Positions 1 to 9,700 of a stretch of 63,240 bases of DNA are shown piece after piece. Positions within the stretch are counted from its first letter, which is position 1. Every line of letters starts with the position of its first letter. The notes beneath the pieces are model-generated. The model worked only from the letters and a program-made list of their open reading frames with translations, had not been told where the DNA came from and made no database searches. The stretch lies in NCBI RefSeq assembly GCF_900101475.1, contig NZ_FMZV01000023.1, positions 1 to 63,240 of the forward strand, read 5' to 3'. A program made the translations under genes and the position numbers. This DNA comes from Ruegeria marina. Lineage in GTDB: Bacteria; Pseudomonadota; Alphaproteobacteria; Rhodobacterales; Rhodobacteraceae.

Positions 1-310
1 TAACGGCTCGCCTTACATCGCGAAGGACACGCAGATCTTCGCCCGCCAGCTGGGTCTGAAGCCCTGCTTCACGCCGGTTCAGAGCCCGCAGAGCAACGGA
101 ATCTCGGAGGCCTTCGTAAAGACACTCAAGCGCGATTACGTCCAGGTGACACCGTTGCCGGATGCCAAAACCGTTCTCGGATTGATCGGAGGCTGGATCG
201 AGGACTACAACGACAACCACCCGCACTCAGGGCTGAAAATGCGCTCGCCACGCGAGTTCATCGCAGCTCAAACCGCAACCGCCTGAGTGTCCGGTGAAAT
301 GGGGGCAAGA
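1..310 (+). mobile_element. IS3-family insertion sequence, right-hand end only
   Basis: The window opens inside an IS3-type element: the C-terminal part of an OrfB transposase is followed within a few bases of its stop by TGTCCGGTGAAATGGGGGCA (289-308), a typical terminal inverted repeat of this family. The left part lies outside the window. The outer boundary is estimated, because the partner repeat and the target duplication cannot be seen. Confidence 0.72.
2..286 (+). CDS. IS3-family transposase OrfB, C-terminal fragment (cut by window edge)
   Basis: The visible 94 residues are the end of an rve-type DDE integrase core. The frame begins with NGSPY, so the second catalytic Asp of the usual DNGSPY motif is the codon just before the window. 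The third acidic residue sits in PQSNGISEAF, followed by the typical KRDY, YND.HPH.GL and SPREF motifs near the C terminus. These enzymes cut and join the ends of their own element. The rest of the gene is off the window, so it is unknown whether the element is intact. Confidence 0.87.
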   Translation, partial: NGSPYIAKDTQIFARQLGLKPCFTPVQSPQSNGISEAFVKTLKRDYVQVTPLPDAKTVLGLIGGWIEDYNDNHPHSGLKMRSPREFIAAQTATA

Positions 311-365
311 CCAGTCTGCTGGTGAAACGAAATGATCTTGTGAAATGTCCGAGAGGCGCATCAGC

Positions 366-2129
366 CTAATTTCTCGGTAAGCCCAGTCCAACCAAAGTTT
401 CTAGCGCATCAAGATCGTACTCATACCAGTCCGGCCAAGAAGGATGCAGAAATGCTTTTCGATAGTTTTCTTTCGTCAATTCTGGCCGTCGTTCCAGGGC
501 GGCAGACAAATATTTTCGTGCTTTCTCCGTGAAGCCTCGTTTGGCGCAAGCAACCGCGCAGATCATGAAGGCGAACCAAGGAGCGTTGTTGTATCTGCAA
601 GCGGTTTCGAGGTCCCCCAAGTACTCGTCTGACGGAACGAACTCATCCATAACCCAACGGCCTATGGCGCTGAGGAAATAGCACATCGTAGCCCTTGGGT
701 CTTTGGGGCTGAGTTTGATAGCGGCCTCGGCGCTGCGCAGCATGAGTTCGCCATCGGTGTCCGGATCGAACAGGGTCACCATACACATTGCGTAGTGGCA
801 TTGAGCATTGTTGGGGTTCAGGGCCAATGCGCGTTTTACCGCCGCCATTCCGTCGCTGGGATCGCCTGAAATGGCGAGCAGGACCCCAAGAACGAGATAT
901 GCGACCTCGTGCCTGTCATCCAGTTCAAGGGCGCGCCGCACACTGGCAATCGAAGCTTGAATTTCAGAGGGCGGATCAGCACTCCAACCAGATCCGACGC
1001 GCGTCCAGCCGACGCGACCGATCATTGCGTAGGGATCTGCAAAGTTCGGGTCAATCGCTATTGCCTGACGAAAGAAGGCCTCGGCGGCATCCAGACCCTC
1101 GGCAGTGTATTTCATTTGGTCGGAGAGGCCTCGCTGGCACAATTCCCATGCGGTCAGACTGCTGGAGGGTCTCTTGCGGGCGATCTGGCGTTCATGTGCC
1201 CCGAGTTCCGGCTCGACCGCACTAACGATTGCGGTGGTCAACTCGTCTTGCAGGGCGAACAGATCATCCACCGTCCGATCCCATTTATCCGCCCACACAT
1301 GGGTTCCAGAAGCGGCCTCTATCAACTGCGCCGTCAGGCGGATGCGATTTCCGCCCCGCCGCACGGAGCCCTCGACGACGTAGCGCACCCCAAGTTCGCG
1401 CGCGACCTTACGTATGTCTGTCGCCGTCCCCTTGTAAACGAAGGTCGAATTGCGGGCGATGACGAAGAGGCTGCGGAACCGGCTGAGTTCGGTGATGACA
1501 TCCTCGACAAGTCCATCGACAAAGAACTCCTGCTCCGGATCGGCGGACATATTGTCGAATGGAAGCACAGCGATGGATGGCCGTTCACTCGTCTTTGCCT
1601 CTGCAGAGGCTGTCACGCCTTCAATTTCCACCCGCCAGACGTCGATCGGTTCCGGAATGTTCTTTACCATCTGTGGCCCGAGGGCGATCATTTGTGCGTC
1701 AATCTTCCCGCGCAACTGATCGTGAACGCTGCGGGAGATACAGATGCCACCAGGGTGCGCGAGGGTCTCAAGACGAGCCGCGACATTAACGCCGTCGCCG
1801 AGAATATCCGCACCGTCCTCCACGACATCGCCCAAGTTCACTCCAACGCGAAAGCGCAGGCGTTGCTCTTCGGGGCCGGTTTCGCGCGCGCGCATTTGTT
1901 CCTGTACTGAGATAACCGAGCGCAGCGCAGACACGGGTGACGGATATTCGACCAGGAGCCCATCGCCCATCGTCTTGATGATGCGCCCGTTTGCGTCCTC
2001 GACGGCGGGATCGATGACCTCTGCACGGGCCTTCCGCAATCGCCTTATGACCCCCTCTTCATCTTCTGCCATCAGGCGAGAAAAACCGACCAAATCGGCG
2101 GCTACAATGGTGGTCAATCGGCGTTTCAT
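366..2129 (-). CDS. class III adenylate/guanylate cyclase with FlgO/TolB-like and TPR regions
   Basis: A 587-residue protein. Residues 1-170 are a class III nucleotide cyclase catalytic domain: the metal-binding Asp is at D12 (in IVAADLVGFS) and the second at D56 (in KTMGDGLLVEY), with a GVNLGDV segment and the GDGVNVAARLE helix. Residues about 180-300 (PSIAVLPFDNMS, GVRYVVEGSVRR, ADKWDR) match the FlgO/TolB-like domain often fused behind such cyclases. The remainder is TPR-like (ALELDDRHEVAY, ALALNPNNAQCHYAM). There is no membrane segment, so it is likely cytosolic and makes cAMP or cGMP. It is monocistronic between mobile-element debris. Substrate and signal cannot be read from the sequence. 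Confidence 0.87.
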   Translation of the reverse strand: MKRRLTTIVAADLVGFSRLMAEDEEGVIRRLRKARAEVIDPAVEDANGRIIKTMGDGLLVEYPSPVSALRSVISVQEQMRARETGPEEQRLRFRVGVNLGDVVEDGADILGDGVNVAARLETLAHPGGICISRSVHDQLRGKIDAQMIALGPQMVKNIPEPIDVWRVEIEGVTASAEAKTSERPSIAVLPFDNMSADPEQEFFVDGLVEDVITELSRFRSLFVIARNSTFVYKGTATDIRKVARELGVRYVVEGSVRRGGNRIRLTAQLIEAASGTHVWADKWDRTVDDLFALQDELTTAIVSAVEPELGAHERQIARKRPSSSLTAWELCQRGLSDQMKYTAEGLDAAEAFFRQAIAIDPNFADPYAMIGRVGWTRVGSGWSADPPSEIQASIASVRRALELDDRHEVAYLVLGVLLAISGDPSDGMAAVKRALALNPNNAQCHYAMCMVTLFDPDTDGELMLRSAEAAIKLSPKDPRATMCYFLSAIGRWVMDEFVPSDEYLGDLETACRYNNAPWFAFMICAVACAKRGFTEKARKYLSAALERRPELTKENYRKAFLHPSWPDWYEYDLDALETLVGLGLPRN

Positions 2130-2397
2130 AAGAGATAGTGTCAGTTGAAAAGATCGATTTCAATCGCGTATCGCCATCGACAGAAATACAATCCCATGGC
2201 TTGCCCGTATGCGTCGGGTTTTTTGTGCGCTTTCGTGGTCCGCTTGGGGCTCAAAGTCGACATCTGAACCATTCTGCCAGATGTCTGCTTTGGCCGGCAT
2301 AGCATTCTTTGGCACCTGGCCGAGCATGGTCTAAAGGTGTGGGTATGCCGGGCAGAGCAAAGCCGACCATCATAACGACAGCGATGCCCGGACCAAC

Positions 2398-2586
2398 TCA
2401 GTATCCCGTTGTCGGGTCCCGTCCTGTTGCCCAGAATTCTACCTCCTCCTCTTCGTCCTCTGCGTCCCGGGACATTACTGGATAAGCGAAGGTGAGCGCG
2501 AAGGCATCGGCGACGTCAGGTGAAGGGATACCGCGCTTTTTCATGTCCTCCTTGCGCTCCAGCATGAGCGCATTCTGGGCGTTGTA
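2398..2586 (-). pseudogene. phage terminase large subunit, C-terminal remnant
   Basis: An open frame beginning exactly at the end of the adjacent IS5-type element reads ERKEDMKKRGIPSPDVADAF, then ALTFAYPV and an acidic tail. A run such as KKRG.PSPD.ADALALTFA near the C terminus is characteristic of phage terminase large subunits (nuclease-domain end). Only about 60 residues are left and the upstream part is replaced by the insertion sequence, so the gene is dead. The assignment rests on this short motif only. It suggests that a prophage or phage-like element once occupied this site. Confidence 0.5.
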
Positions 2587-3445
2587 GGGCGTTGTTGCAT
2601 AAATCAGCCAAGGAGCGGACTTCTGCTTTCCCCGGACGGATTTACTCGACGGGCATGGTGACGGGTATGCCAAGCGCGGTGTAGCCGTTCAGCACGGCGA
2701 TGCGGACCTGCAATTCCGCGGCCTGGCGATCGAAGTCTCGAGCCATCAATGACTGACCAAGCAGCTTGATACAGTTCATCCTAGACTCGACACGGCTCCT
2801 GCGGTGATAACCGCTCCATCGTCGCCAGATAGCGCGACCCAGGTACCTTGAGGCTCGCAGAACTTCGTTGCGTGCGACGGCGCCCGGGCTCGTCGGTTTC
2901 CATGGCTTGGCGTTTCTTCGGGGCGGTATGACAGCGGCCGCGTTTCGAGCGGCAATTGCTTGGTGGCACTTTCGGGTGTCGCAGGCACCGTCGGCGGTGA
3001 CGCTACTGATCTTCTGATCCGGCGGGATCTGCTCCAGCAGTTCCGGTAGGACAGGTGCATCTGCGATGTTGCTTCCGGTGATCTCGACGGCCCGGACTTC
3101 CAGCGTTTCTTCATCGATGCCGATGTGTATCTTGCGCCAGATACGTCGTTTTTCGCCACCATGCTTGCGGGCGTTCCATTCCCCTTCGCCTTCGGCCTTG
3201 ATGCCGGTGCTGTCGATGAGCAGGTTCAGTGGTCCCTTGCCGCCACGATAGGGGATGCGAACGTTCAGCGTTCGTTAACGGCGGCACAGGGTACTGAAGT
3301 CCGGTACCACCCAGTCCAAACCGACAAGCTTAAACAGGCTTTGCACGAACCCCGTCGTCTGGCGCAACGGCCTGCCGAAGAGCACCTTCATTGTCGGACA
3401 TGTCTGGATCGCGGTGTCGCTGAAGCTCGGTTGGCCCAATTCAAA
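2587..3445 (-). mobile_element. IS5-family element, 5'-truncated and inactivated
   Basis: The end close to the terminase remnant is GGGCGTTGTTGCATAAATC (about 2587-2605), a typical IS5/IS903-group terminus. No matching inverted repeat is seen at the other side near 3445, where the transposase loses similarity to its family, so that end appears deleted. The single transposase frame carries a nonsense codon (see next entry). The left boundary at 3445 is approximate. Confidence 0.65.
2642..3445 (-). pseudogene. IS5-family transposase with in-frame stop
   Basis: Read on the minus strand, the frame goes from FSDTAIQTC through PDFSTLCRR, hits TAA at 3277-3275, and continues in the same frame as RTLNVRIPYRGG for about 210 residues to the normal stop at 2642. 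The DDE residues are in LLIDSTGIK, SSVTADGA and RRSRVES, followed by NCIKLLGQ. Family members have a Gln codon after the CRR, so a CAA-to-TAA change explains the stop. The N-terminal 60 or so residues are missing. The element cannot make an intact transposase. Confidence 0.8.
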
Positions 3446-3448
3446 ACC

Positions 3449-3462
3449 GGTCGTTCGCTGCC
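3449..3462. repeat. 14-bp direct repeat, copy 1 (copy 2 at 4479-4492)
   Basis: GGTCGTTCGCTGCC occurs here and again at 4479-4492, so the two copies flank the methyltransferase gene. The repeat may mark old recombination or deletion points around the insertion sequence. It is short enough that chance or a common intergenic motif cannot be excluded. Confidence 0.35.
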
Positions 3463-3501
3463 CTGGCCTTAGAGGTCTCAGTTGCGGACAGTTCTGCCAT
3501 T

Positions 3502-4329
3502 TCACCTCCGTGCCGTAAGGGTCAAGCATTGGGAGGGAACTGCAAGGCCATCGTCGTCGTGACAATCGGCAAGCTCGGCAACGATCTCACCGATCAGCCT
3601 TCGGTGCTCAGTTTCCGGCAGCTTGGCCATGGTCTCGGCCAACGGCGAACCGGCAAGGGCGCCCGTGATGAATTCCTCGGCGTCGGGATAGCGGGCAAAC
3701 TTCACATCCAGGACGACATGGGCATCCTTTAAACCCGCAGCCTTGGAAAGTTCGTGGAGCGTATCTCGATTTCCCAGCGAATAGACCATCTCCCATGGCG
3801 CGGTCGTGCCTTCGCCGAATTCACGGTCCAGAACGGTCGTGAAAGCCGTGCCGATCGGCGAGCGTGTCTTCCAGACGCTAAGTGCGAGGTTGCCGCCGGG
3901 TTTCAACAGACGCGCCATCTCGGCCATCGCGGCATCCTTGTCCGGCATGAACTGAAGCCCCTGCTGGCAAAGCACGACATCGAAAGTCGCATCGGGCAGA
4001 GGCATGCTAGCGGCGTCGCATTCAACCCACCTGATTTCTGGAAGACCGACCGCAACGGCAAAACGCTCTGCGGCTTCCAACATGTCGGCGCTGACATCAG
4101 TTCCGGTCACATTGGCGGCTGCACCGGAGTGTCTTGCAGCGGTTCGGGCCACGACGCCGGTACCGCAGGCCGTATCGAGAACACGGTGGCCTGGTTTGAC
4201 ACCGGCAGCCGTGACTAGTTCCTCCGCAGCGCGCCCCATCTGGGCGCGGACCCAGCATTGCTCATAAACTTCTGGGCCTCCCTTTTTCAGTTGAAAACCG
4301 GAATTGCCTGTCATGGTTCTACAGGCCAT
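3502..4329 (-). CDS. class I SAM-dependent methyltransferase
   Basis: A 275-residue cytosolic protein of the Methyltransf_11/25 type. The SAM-binding loop is VLDTACGTGVVART (about residues 50-63). It is followed by the acidic motif of strand 2 (VTGTDVSADML), the DAASMPLPDATFD segment and FDVVLCQQGLQF. Family members methylate quinones or other small molecules, and the substrate here cannot be told. A second in-frame ATG at 4314 (MTGNSGFQLKKGG) is an equally good start. The stop lies about 55 bp from the degraded IS5 element, so the extreme C terminus could be altered, although TARR is a normal-looking ending. Confidence 0.8.
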   Translation of the reverse strand: MACRTMTGNSGFQLKKGGPEVYEQCWVRAQMGRAAEELVTAAGVKPGHRVLDTACGTGVVARTAARHSGAAANVTGTDVSADMLEAAERFAVAVGLPEIRWVECDAASMPLPDATFDVVLCQQGLQFMPDKDAAMAEMARLLKPGGNLALSVWKTRSPIGTAFTTVLDREFGEGTTAPWEMVYSLGNRDTLHELSKAAGLKDAHVVLDVKFARYPDAEEFITGALAGSPLAETMAKLPETEHRRLIGEIVAELADCHDDDGLAVPSQCLTLTARR

Positions 4330-4704
4330 GACTTAACAGGAGCCCTATGGTTTTCATGGATCGTCGCCGAGACACGATTCGCCAGAAATTCGGTCAAGTT
4401 TTTCATTTCACCCGCCGCCGGTTGCTGAGGTCTCAAATGATATTAGCACATTTCCGGAGACCGATGCGGGCTCAATTTGGTCGTTCGCTGCCAGTTTCAC
4501 GGGTTTCCGGTTTGGGCCGGATCCGCCAACCGCTTTCGAGTTGAAACACCATATCCGCCGCCAAGTCGCCGACGCCTGTTTTGTCGCCCCCGCCTGACAC
4601 CGCCCCGCTCATCCACGCCTGTCTTCCGGGCCACCGCGTTCTAGCGCGCGGGTGGTCGTCGGCTTCGTTGGACGGGGGCGTTCCGGGTCGCGCGGGACAG
4701 CCCC
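4330..4704. other. 375-bp stretch without a recognisable gene
   Basis: No frame here has a convincing protein. It contains the second copy of the GGTCGTTCGCTGCC repeat (4479-4492) and ends where the truncated CoA-transferase frame starts to show family similarity. It is probably the upstream region of the methyltransferase gene plus rearrangement debris. Confidence 0.5.
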
Positions 4705-5230
4705 ATGGGCTCGCCGCGGAAGGCACCCGTCGGACAGGTCACGGTCGCCATGCTCGACAGCCTGATCGCGATGCAGGGCTACCTGTCGCAGATCTACTTC
4801 GTCGCCGGTGAAAGCCCCCAGCCGGTCGGCACGCGGCATCCGTCGATCGTGCCCGACGGCTCCTTTCCCACCAGCGACGGTCATGTCATCGTCGCCTGTC
4901 TGACCGAAAGGTTCTGGCACAATTTCGAGCGCTGCCTCAGGCGTGAAGATCTCATCGACGACCCTCGCTTCGCGGAATACAGGCAGCGGCCTTCAAATCG
5001 CGACGTGCTCGAACCGATCATCCGCGAGATCATGCAGCGGAATGCGACAGCCATCTGGCTGGAACGGCTGACCGAGTTCGATGTCCCGAATGCCCCCATC
5101 CTCAGCATCGGCGAGGCCCTGGATCAGGACCATGTCGCCGCGCATGGACTGATCGACGCCGTCTCCCACCCCGAGGTCGGAGACATGAAGCTGGTCCGCG
5201 GCCCGATCCTGTTCGATGCTGTCGTTCCCG
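4705..5230 (+). pseudogene. family III (CaiB/BaiF) CoA-transferase, N-terminally truncated remnant
   Basis: From about 4726 the frame reads as the C-terminal half of a family III CoA-transferase: VTVAMLDSLIAMQGYLSQI, DGHVIVACLTERFWHNF, DPRFAEYRQRPSNRDVLEPI, FDVPNAPILSIGEAL, DHVAAHGLI and MKLVRGPILF. The first 180 or so residues of a normal 390-400-residue enzyme, including the catalytic Asp region, are absent. After about 5230 the frame turns into low-complexity Arg/Ala-rich sequence without the usual PPPRLGQHT ending, so the 3' end is also damaged. The frame stays open to 5565, over the start of the next gene, but without similarity. Nothing recognisable lies between 5231 and 5513. Confidence 0.72.
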
Positions 5231-5513
5231 CCGGAAAGCGAGTGTTTGCCGCCGAAGGATCTGGCTGCGTCCGGGCTCGCAGAGGCGCCGCAGGAGCCGC
5301 CCAGGCGCAGGACGCGCAGCCAGGCGCTCTCGCCGGGGGTCAGGACGTCGTGCTGGTGCGCATCTTGTCATTGGGGATTTCGAGGAAAACGATACGCTGT
5401 CTGCACCCCAGTGTTCTCGTTGAACATAAGCGATCTCGATACTTCTGCCTTGACGGTTTCGGCTTCGTGGTTTCAATTTCTCCCATAGGTTTAATGCTTG
5501 ACGGAGAACCAAA

Positions 5514-6758
5514 TTGGCCTTTCGGTTCGTTCATACTGCCGATATTCATTTGGACTCGCCGTTAAAGTCTCTGGCCTTGCGCGACGAGGCGCTGGCCGAA
5601 GTGGTCGGAAACGCGACCCGGTCCACGTTCCGGCGGATCGTCGATCTGTGCTTGGCCGAAGATGTCCAGGCGCTACTGATTGCCGGGGATCTCTATGACG
5701 GCAGCCAGACTTCAATGAAGACCGCCCGTTTCCTGGCACAAGAAATGGAGAGGCTGGCCGCGGCCGGTATTCCTGTTTTCGTTATCCGAGGCAACCATGA
5801 CGCAGCATCTAGAATTACCCGTGAATTGACTTTACCTGAGAACGTCATCGTGTTTCCGGGCAAATCAGAAGTCATCCGGACTGACTGGAACGATCATTCA
5901 GTCGCTGTTCACGGTATTTCTTTTCGTGACCCCCATGCACCCGACACTCTGTTGGACCGTTTTGGGCCGCCGGTGAAAGGTGCTTTCAATATCGGGATGC
6001 TACACACGTCCCTCGGAGGGGCTCAAGGGCATGACCCCTATGCACCTTGCACGCTGGCCGACCTTCAAGCTACCGGCTTCGACTATTGGGCGTTGGGCCA
6101 CATCCATCGACGGAGCATTTACCCCGGCGCGACAACCGTAGTCATGCCAGGAATACCGCAGGGACGCGACATCGGCGAGGCCGGGAACAAGTCGGTGACG
6201 CTGGTTTCGGTGGGCGACGACGGTTCGGTCGCAACAGAAGAACGGCACCTTGCAATGGCGCAGTTCGAACGTCTCTCGGTGGATTGCCTCCAATTGTCTG
6301 ACTGGCCGGACCTAATTCAGGCACTGAAGCACGCACTGCGCACGGCGCGGCGTGATCACGCAGGTGAACATCTGATCGTTCGGTCCGTGCTAACCGGAGA
6401 AACTCCACTGGCCTGGAGAGCGGGACGTGACCTCGACCTGCTGCATGCCGAGGCACAGAACGTCGCCGAGCAGATCGGCACGCTCTGGATCGACAAGATC
6501 GAGGTCGCGTTGACCACCGTCAGCAATACATCCACTGGAGGCGCGGTGGAGGAGCTAGCTCAGATCATCATGCGGCAAAGTCTTCCCCCAGATGATCCGA
6601 CCGTTCTGGAAGACGTGGAACGGCTGCTGAAGCACCTTCCACGCGAGCTGCGAGGACTTCTTGGGGATAGTGAGGCAGAGACTACCGCCGCTATTGCCGA
6701 CGCGATGCAGCAGGGTGCAATGGAGGTGCTTGCACGCCTCGAAGAGACCGATGGTTGA
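5514..6758 (+). CDS. YhaO/SbcD-like metallophosphoesterase, DNA repair exonuclease subunit
   Basis: A 414-residue calcineurin-like phosphoesterase. All five metal-binding signatures are present: HTADIHLDSP at the N terminus, AGDLYDG, RGNHDAASR, LHTSLGG and GHIHRRS. The length and arrangement match the YhaO subgroup of SbcD/Mre11-type nucleases, which pair with a YhaN ATPase. The start is TTG at 5514: GGAG lies about seven bases upstream and the family normally begins F.HTADIHL. The stop is three bases from the next ATG, so the two genes are co-translated. The complex probably acts as an ATP-driven nuclease on DNA ends. Confidence 0.87.
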   Translation: MAFRFVHTADIHLDSPLKSLALRDEALAEVVGNATRSTFRRIVDLCLAEDVQALLIAGDLYDGSQTSMKTARFLAQEMERLAAAGIPVFVIRGNHDAASRITRELTLPENVIVFPGKSEVIRTDWNDHSVAVHGISFRDPHAPDTLLDRFGPPVKGAFNIGMLHTSLGGAQGHDPYAPCTLADLQATGFDYWALGHIHRRSIYPGATTVVMPGIPQGRDIGEAGNKSVTLVSVGDDGSVATEERHLAMAQFERLSVDCLQLSDWPDLIQALKHALRTARRDHAGEHLIVRSVLTGETPLAWRAGRDLDLLHAEAQNVAEQIGTLWIDKIEVALTTVSNTSTGGAVEELAQIIMRQSLPPDDPTVLEDVERLLKHLPRELRGLLGDSEAETTAAIADAMQQGAMEVLARLEETDG

Positions 6759-6761
6759 ACG

Positions 6762-9700
6762 ATGCGACTGAACCGGCTCGACCTAACCCGTTTTGGCAAG
6801 TTCACCGATCTGAGCTTGTCGTTTCCCGTCCCGCCCCCTGGTGACCCCGATTTGCATGTGATCTACGGCGCTAACGAGGCTGGGAAATCAACCCTGCTCG
6901 AAGGTTGGCTGGACATGCTGTTCCAGATCCCTGTGCGAAGCCGCATGGACTTCATTCACCCCTATCCGTCGATGCAGTTGGGGGCCGCGCTGCAAATCGA
7001 CGGGCGGACACATGAACTGCTTCGGGTCAAGAAACGCGACAATTCCCTGCTGGACGCCAGCGGTGGACCGTTGGGTGAAGCGCTGCTGCATGGCGGCCTG
7101 CGAGGACTCGACCGCTCGTCCTATGCGGCGATGTTCTCGCTTAATCGGCAGACCTTGGGTGAAGGAGGCGAAAGCATCCTGGCCAGCAAAGGGGATCTGG
7201 GTGAATTGCTGTTTCAGGCGAGTGCCGGGTTGACCGATCTGGCGGCGCAGTTGGACGAGTTGCGTGCAGAGTCCGAGGAGTTCCTGAACAGGACCGGACG
7301 CAAGGGTGTGTTGCGTGATCTTGGCGCCGAATACGAGGACTTGGGTAGGCAGATCAGGGAACTCGATACGGCAGCGGCCGAATATGCCCGCCTGTCGGCT
7401 GAACGTGATCGGGCAAGGAATATCTGGCATCAAGCGCGCGAAGCGGCGGAAGCCGCGCAGACCGATGTGATCGAGACAGACCGCCAAATCGCCGCCCTGC
7501 CCCTTGTGCCGCGGCTGGACCGCCTGATGGCGCAGATCGCCAGTTACGGTGCGCTGCCGGAACCTCCGGAAGGGTGGCTTGCTGAGCTTCCGGAAATGGA
7601 CCGCGCCGAGACTGCCATTGCCACCCGGCTTGAGGCCGCGAAAAAGGCTGTGGCAGGGTTGGAGGCCGAATTGAACGGCCTCCATCCAGACGAACCTCTT
7701 CTGGATGCACTTGAGGACATCAAGGCGGCGGAGCTGTTGAAATCGGCCCATGACACGGCAGTGGAGGACTTGCCCAAACGGCGCGGAGAACTCGACGCAA
7801 AGACCGGAGCAGTCAACGATTGCCTGTCGCGACTAGGGCAAGTCGGGGCGGATCCGGCCACGCTGTTGCCCGAAGCAAGAACTCTAGGGCGCCTGCGCGC
7901 ATTGATCGAACAAAGTTCAGGTGTGGAAACCGCTTGCGAGTCGGCGAATGGGGAATTGCTGGTTGCCACCGACAACCTGGAGCGCGCCGAGCGGCGTTTA
8001 CGTGAGGCTGGAGGAAGCGTGTCTGAATTGGGTGGGCTGGCCGGTTTGGTACAAAACCTTCGCCGCGATGATCCTGTCGGCGCACACGACCGCGCAAGCA
8101 CCGAATTGGAAGAGACGGAAGCGCGTTTGAAATCCGCGTTATTAGCGCTCTCTCCGTGGACGGGCAACAAAGATGATTTGGCGAATTTGACACGGCCAGA
8201 CCATGCCGATCTGGAGCAACTGGGCGCGGAAATCGCTGAGGCAGACAGGGCGGTCGACCGGGCGCATGATCGGCTGGAGCAATTGAAACAGGCCGCAACC
8301 CAAGCGCTCGCTCGGCGCGATGCAATCGGCACAACCGCCGCGGTTACTTTGGAAGAGGCCGCCCAAATGCGAGCCCGCCGGGAATCCGAATGGGCCCGCC
8401 ACCGAGCGGATCTGACGAAGGAGACCGCAGAGCGTTTCGAGGCCGCAATGCGCCTCGACGACCAGGTGACAGCCACCCTGGCCGATCAGCGCGCCCATGC
8501 CGAAAAGACTGCCGAGGCCGAGCGTGCGTTGGCCGAAGCCCAACAACAAATTGACGCTGCCAAAGTCAAGGCGGCCGAGGCCAGCGAGCTGCGCGGAAAC
8601 CTGGCAAAACGGCTGGCCGACATCGCAACCAAGGTATCGCCTGCGCTCCCTGTCGACATCAACCTGTCAACCTTCCTCGCTTGGCTCGAGAAGCTCGACA
8701 CGGCACACGATGCCCTGATCAGGCGTGATGACAAGGCACGAGATCTCGTCCGGCGCGCGCAGGGCGTCACCCAAGCGCGTTTGGATCTTTCGAAGGCGCT
8801 GGCACAGGCTGGCCGCGAAATACCCGAAGACATGAGCCTGGCCCTTGCCCTCGAAACCGCTCAATTTTTGTTGGACCAGGCGTCCAGGGTTGAGGCTTTG
8901 AGCGTATCCGTAGCCGAGGCGCGCCAAAATCTTACCTTGCGTGAGCGCAACAAGCTGAAGGCTGATGATGCGCGCGCCACATGGCAGAAAGACTGGGGGG
9001 CCGCCTGTGCCGACACCTGGATGGCGGACGCGCCACCCACTGTCGGCGAGATGCGCGCGATCCTCGAAGAGCTTGACCGGCTACGTGAACATCAGGGACG
9101 CATCGTCGAACTCACCCACCGGATAACGACGATGCAATCCAACCGTGAAAGGTTTGAACAAAAGGTTTGCGATTTGGCGGGTCGTCTCGACATGGCGACC
9201 GATCTGCCAACAGCCGACCTGTGGCGTGGCATCACCCAGCGAAAGCGCGCAGCCGAAAGCCGCGAAGACCAGAGGGCCAATCTCTCAGATCGTTTGGTGA
9301 AGGCGACGCAAGCTCTTTCGAAGTTGGAAGAGGAAGCCGCGATCCATCGCAACAGGACCGCCGAGTTCTCCCGTCACTTTGGGGTCGCAAGTTGGGCCGA
9401 GGCACGCAATGCGCTCACGCGAGCAGGTGAATTATCGAAACAGCGCGAAGCTCAGCGCGAACTCACCGAAGATCTCTGTGCGGGGATGCGATGCGATACT
9501 GTTGAAGAAGCACGTGCGCAACTGCGTGAACTGGATGCCGATGTGCTCGCCACACGCGCCGACAGCCTGCGCACCGACTTGAAAACCCTGCGCACGGCAC
9601 AGGAAGAAGCGCAGGATGCCTTCCGCAAGGCAGAAGAGGCCGTCGAAGCGGTCGGCGGCGACGGCGCGGTCGCCCGCCTGGAAGAACAACGCCAGACATT

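Noticed and set aside
909-1910. Long plus-strand frame of 333 codons
   Set aside because: It is the antisense of the cyclase/TPR gene, whose minus-strand reading has clear catalytic motifs.
5102-5512. Minus-strand frame of 136 codons at the truncated CoA-transferase
   Set aside because: Arg/Pro-rich shadow; only the plus strand shows CoA-transferase motifs.
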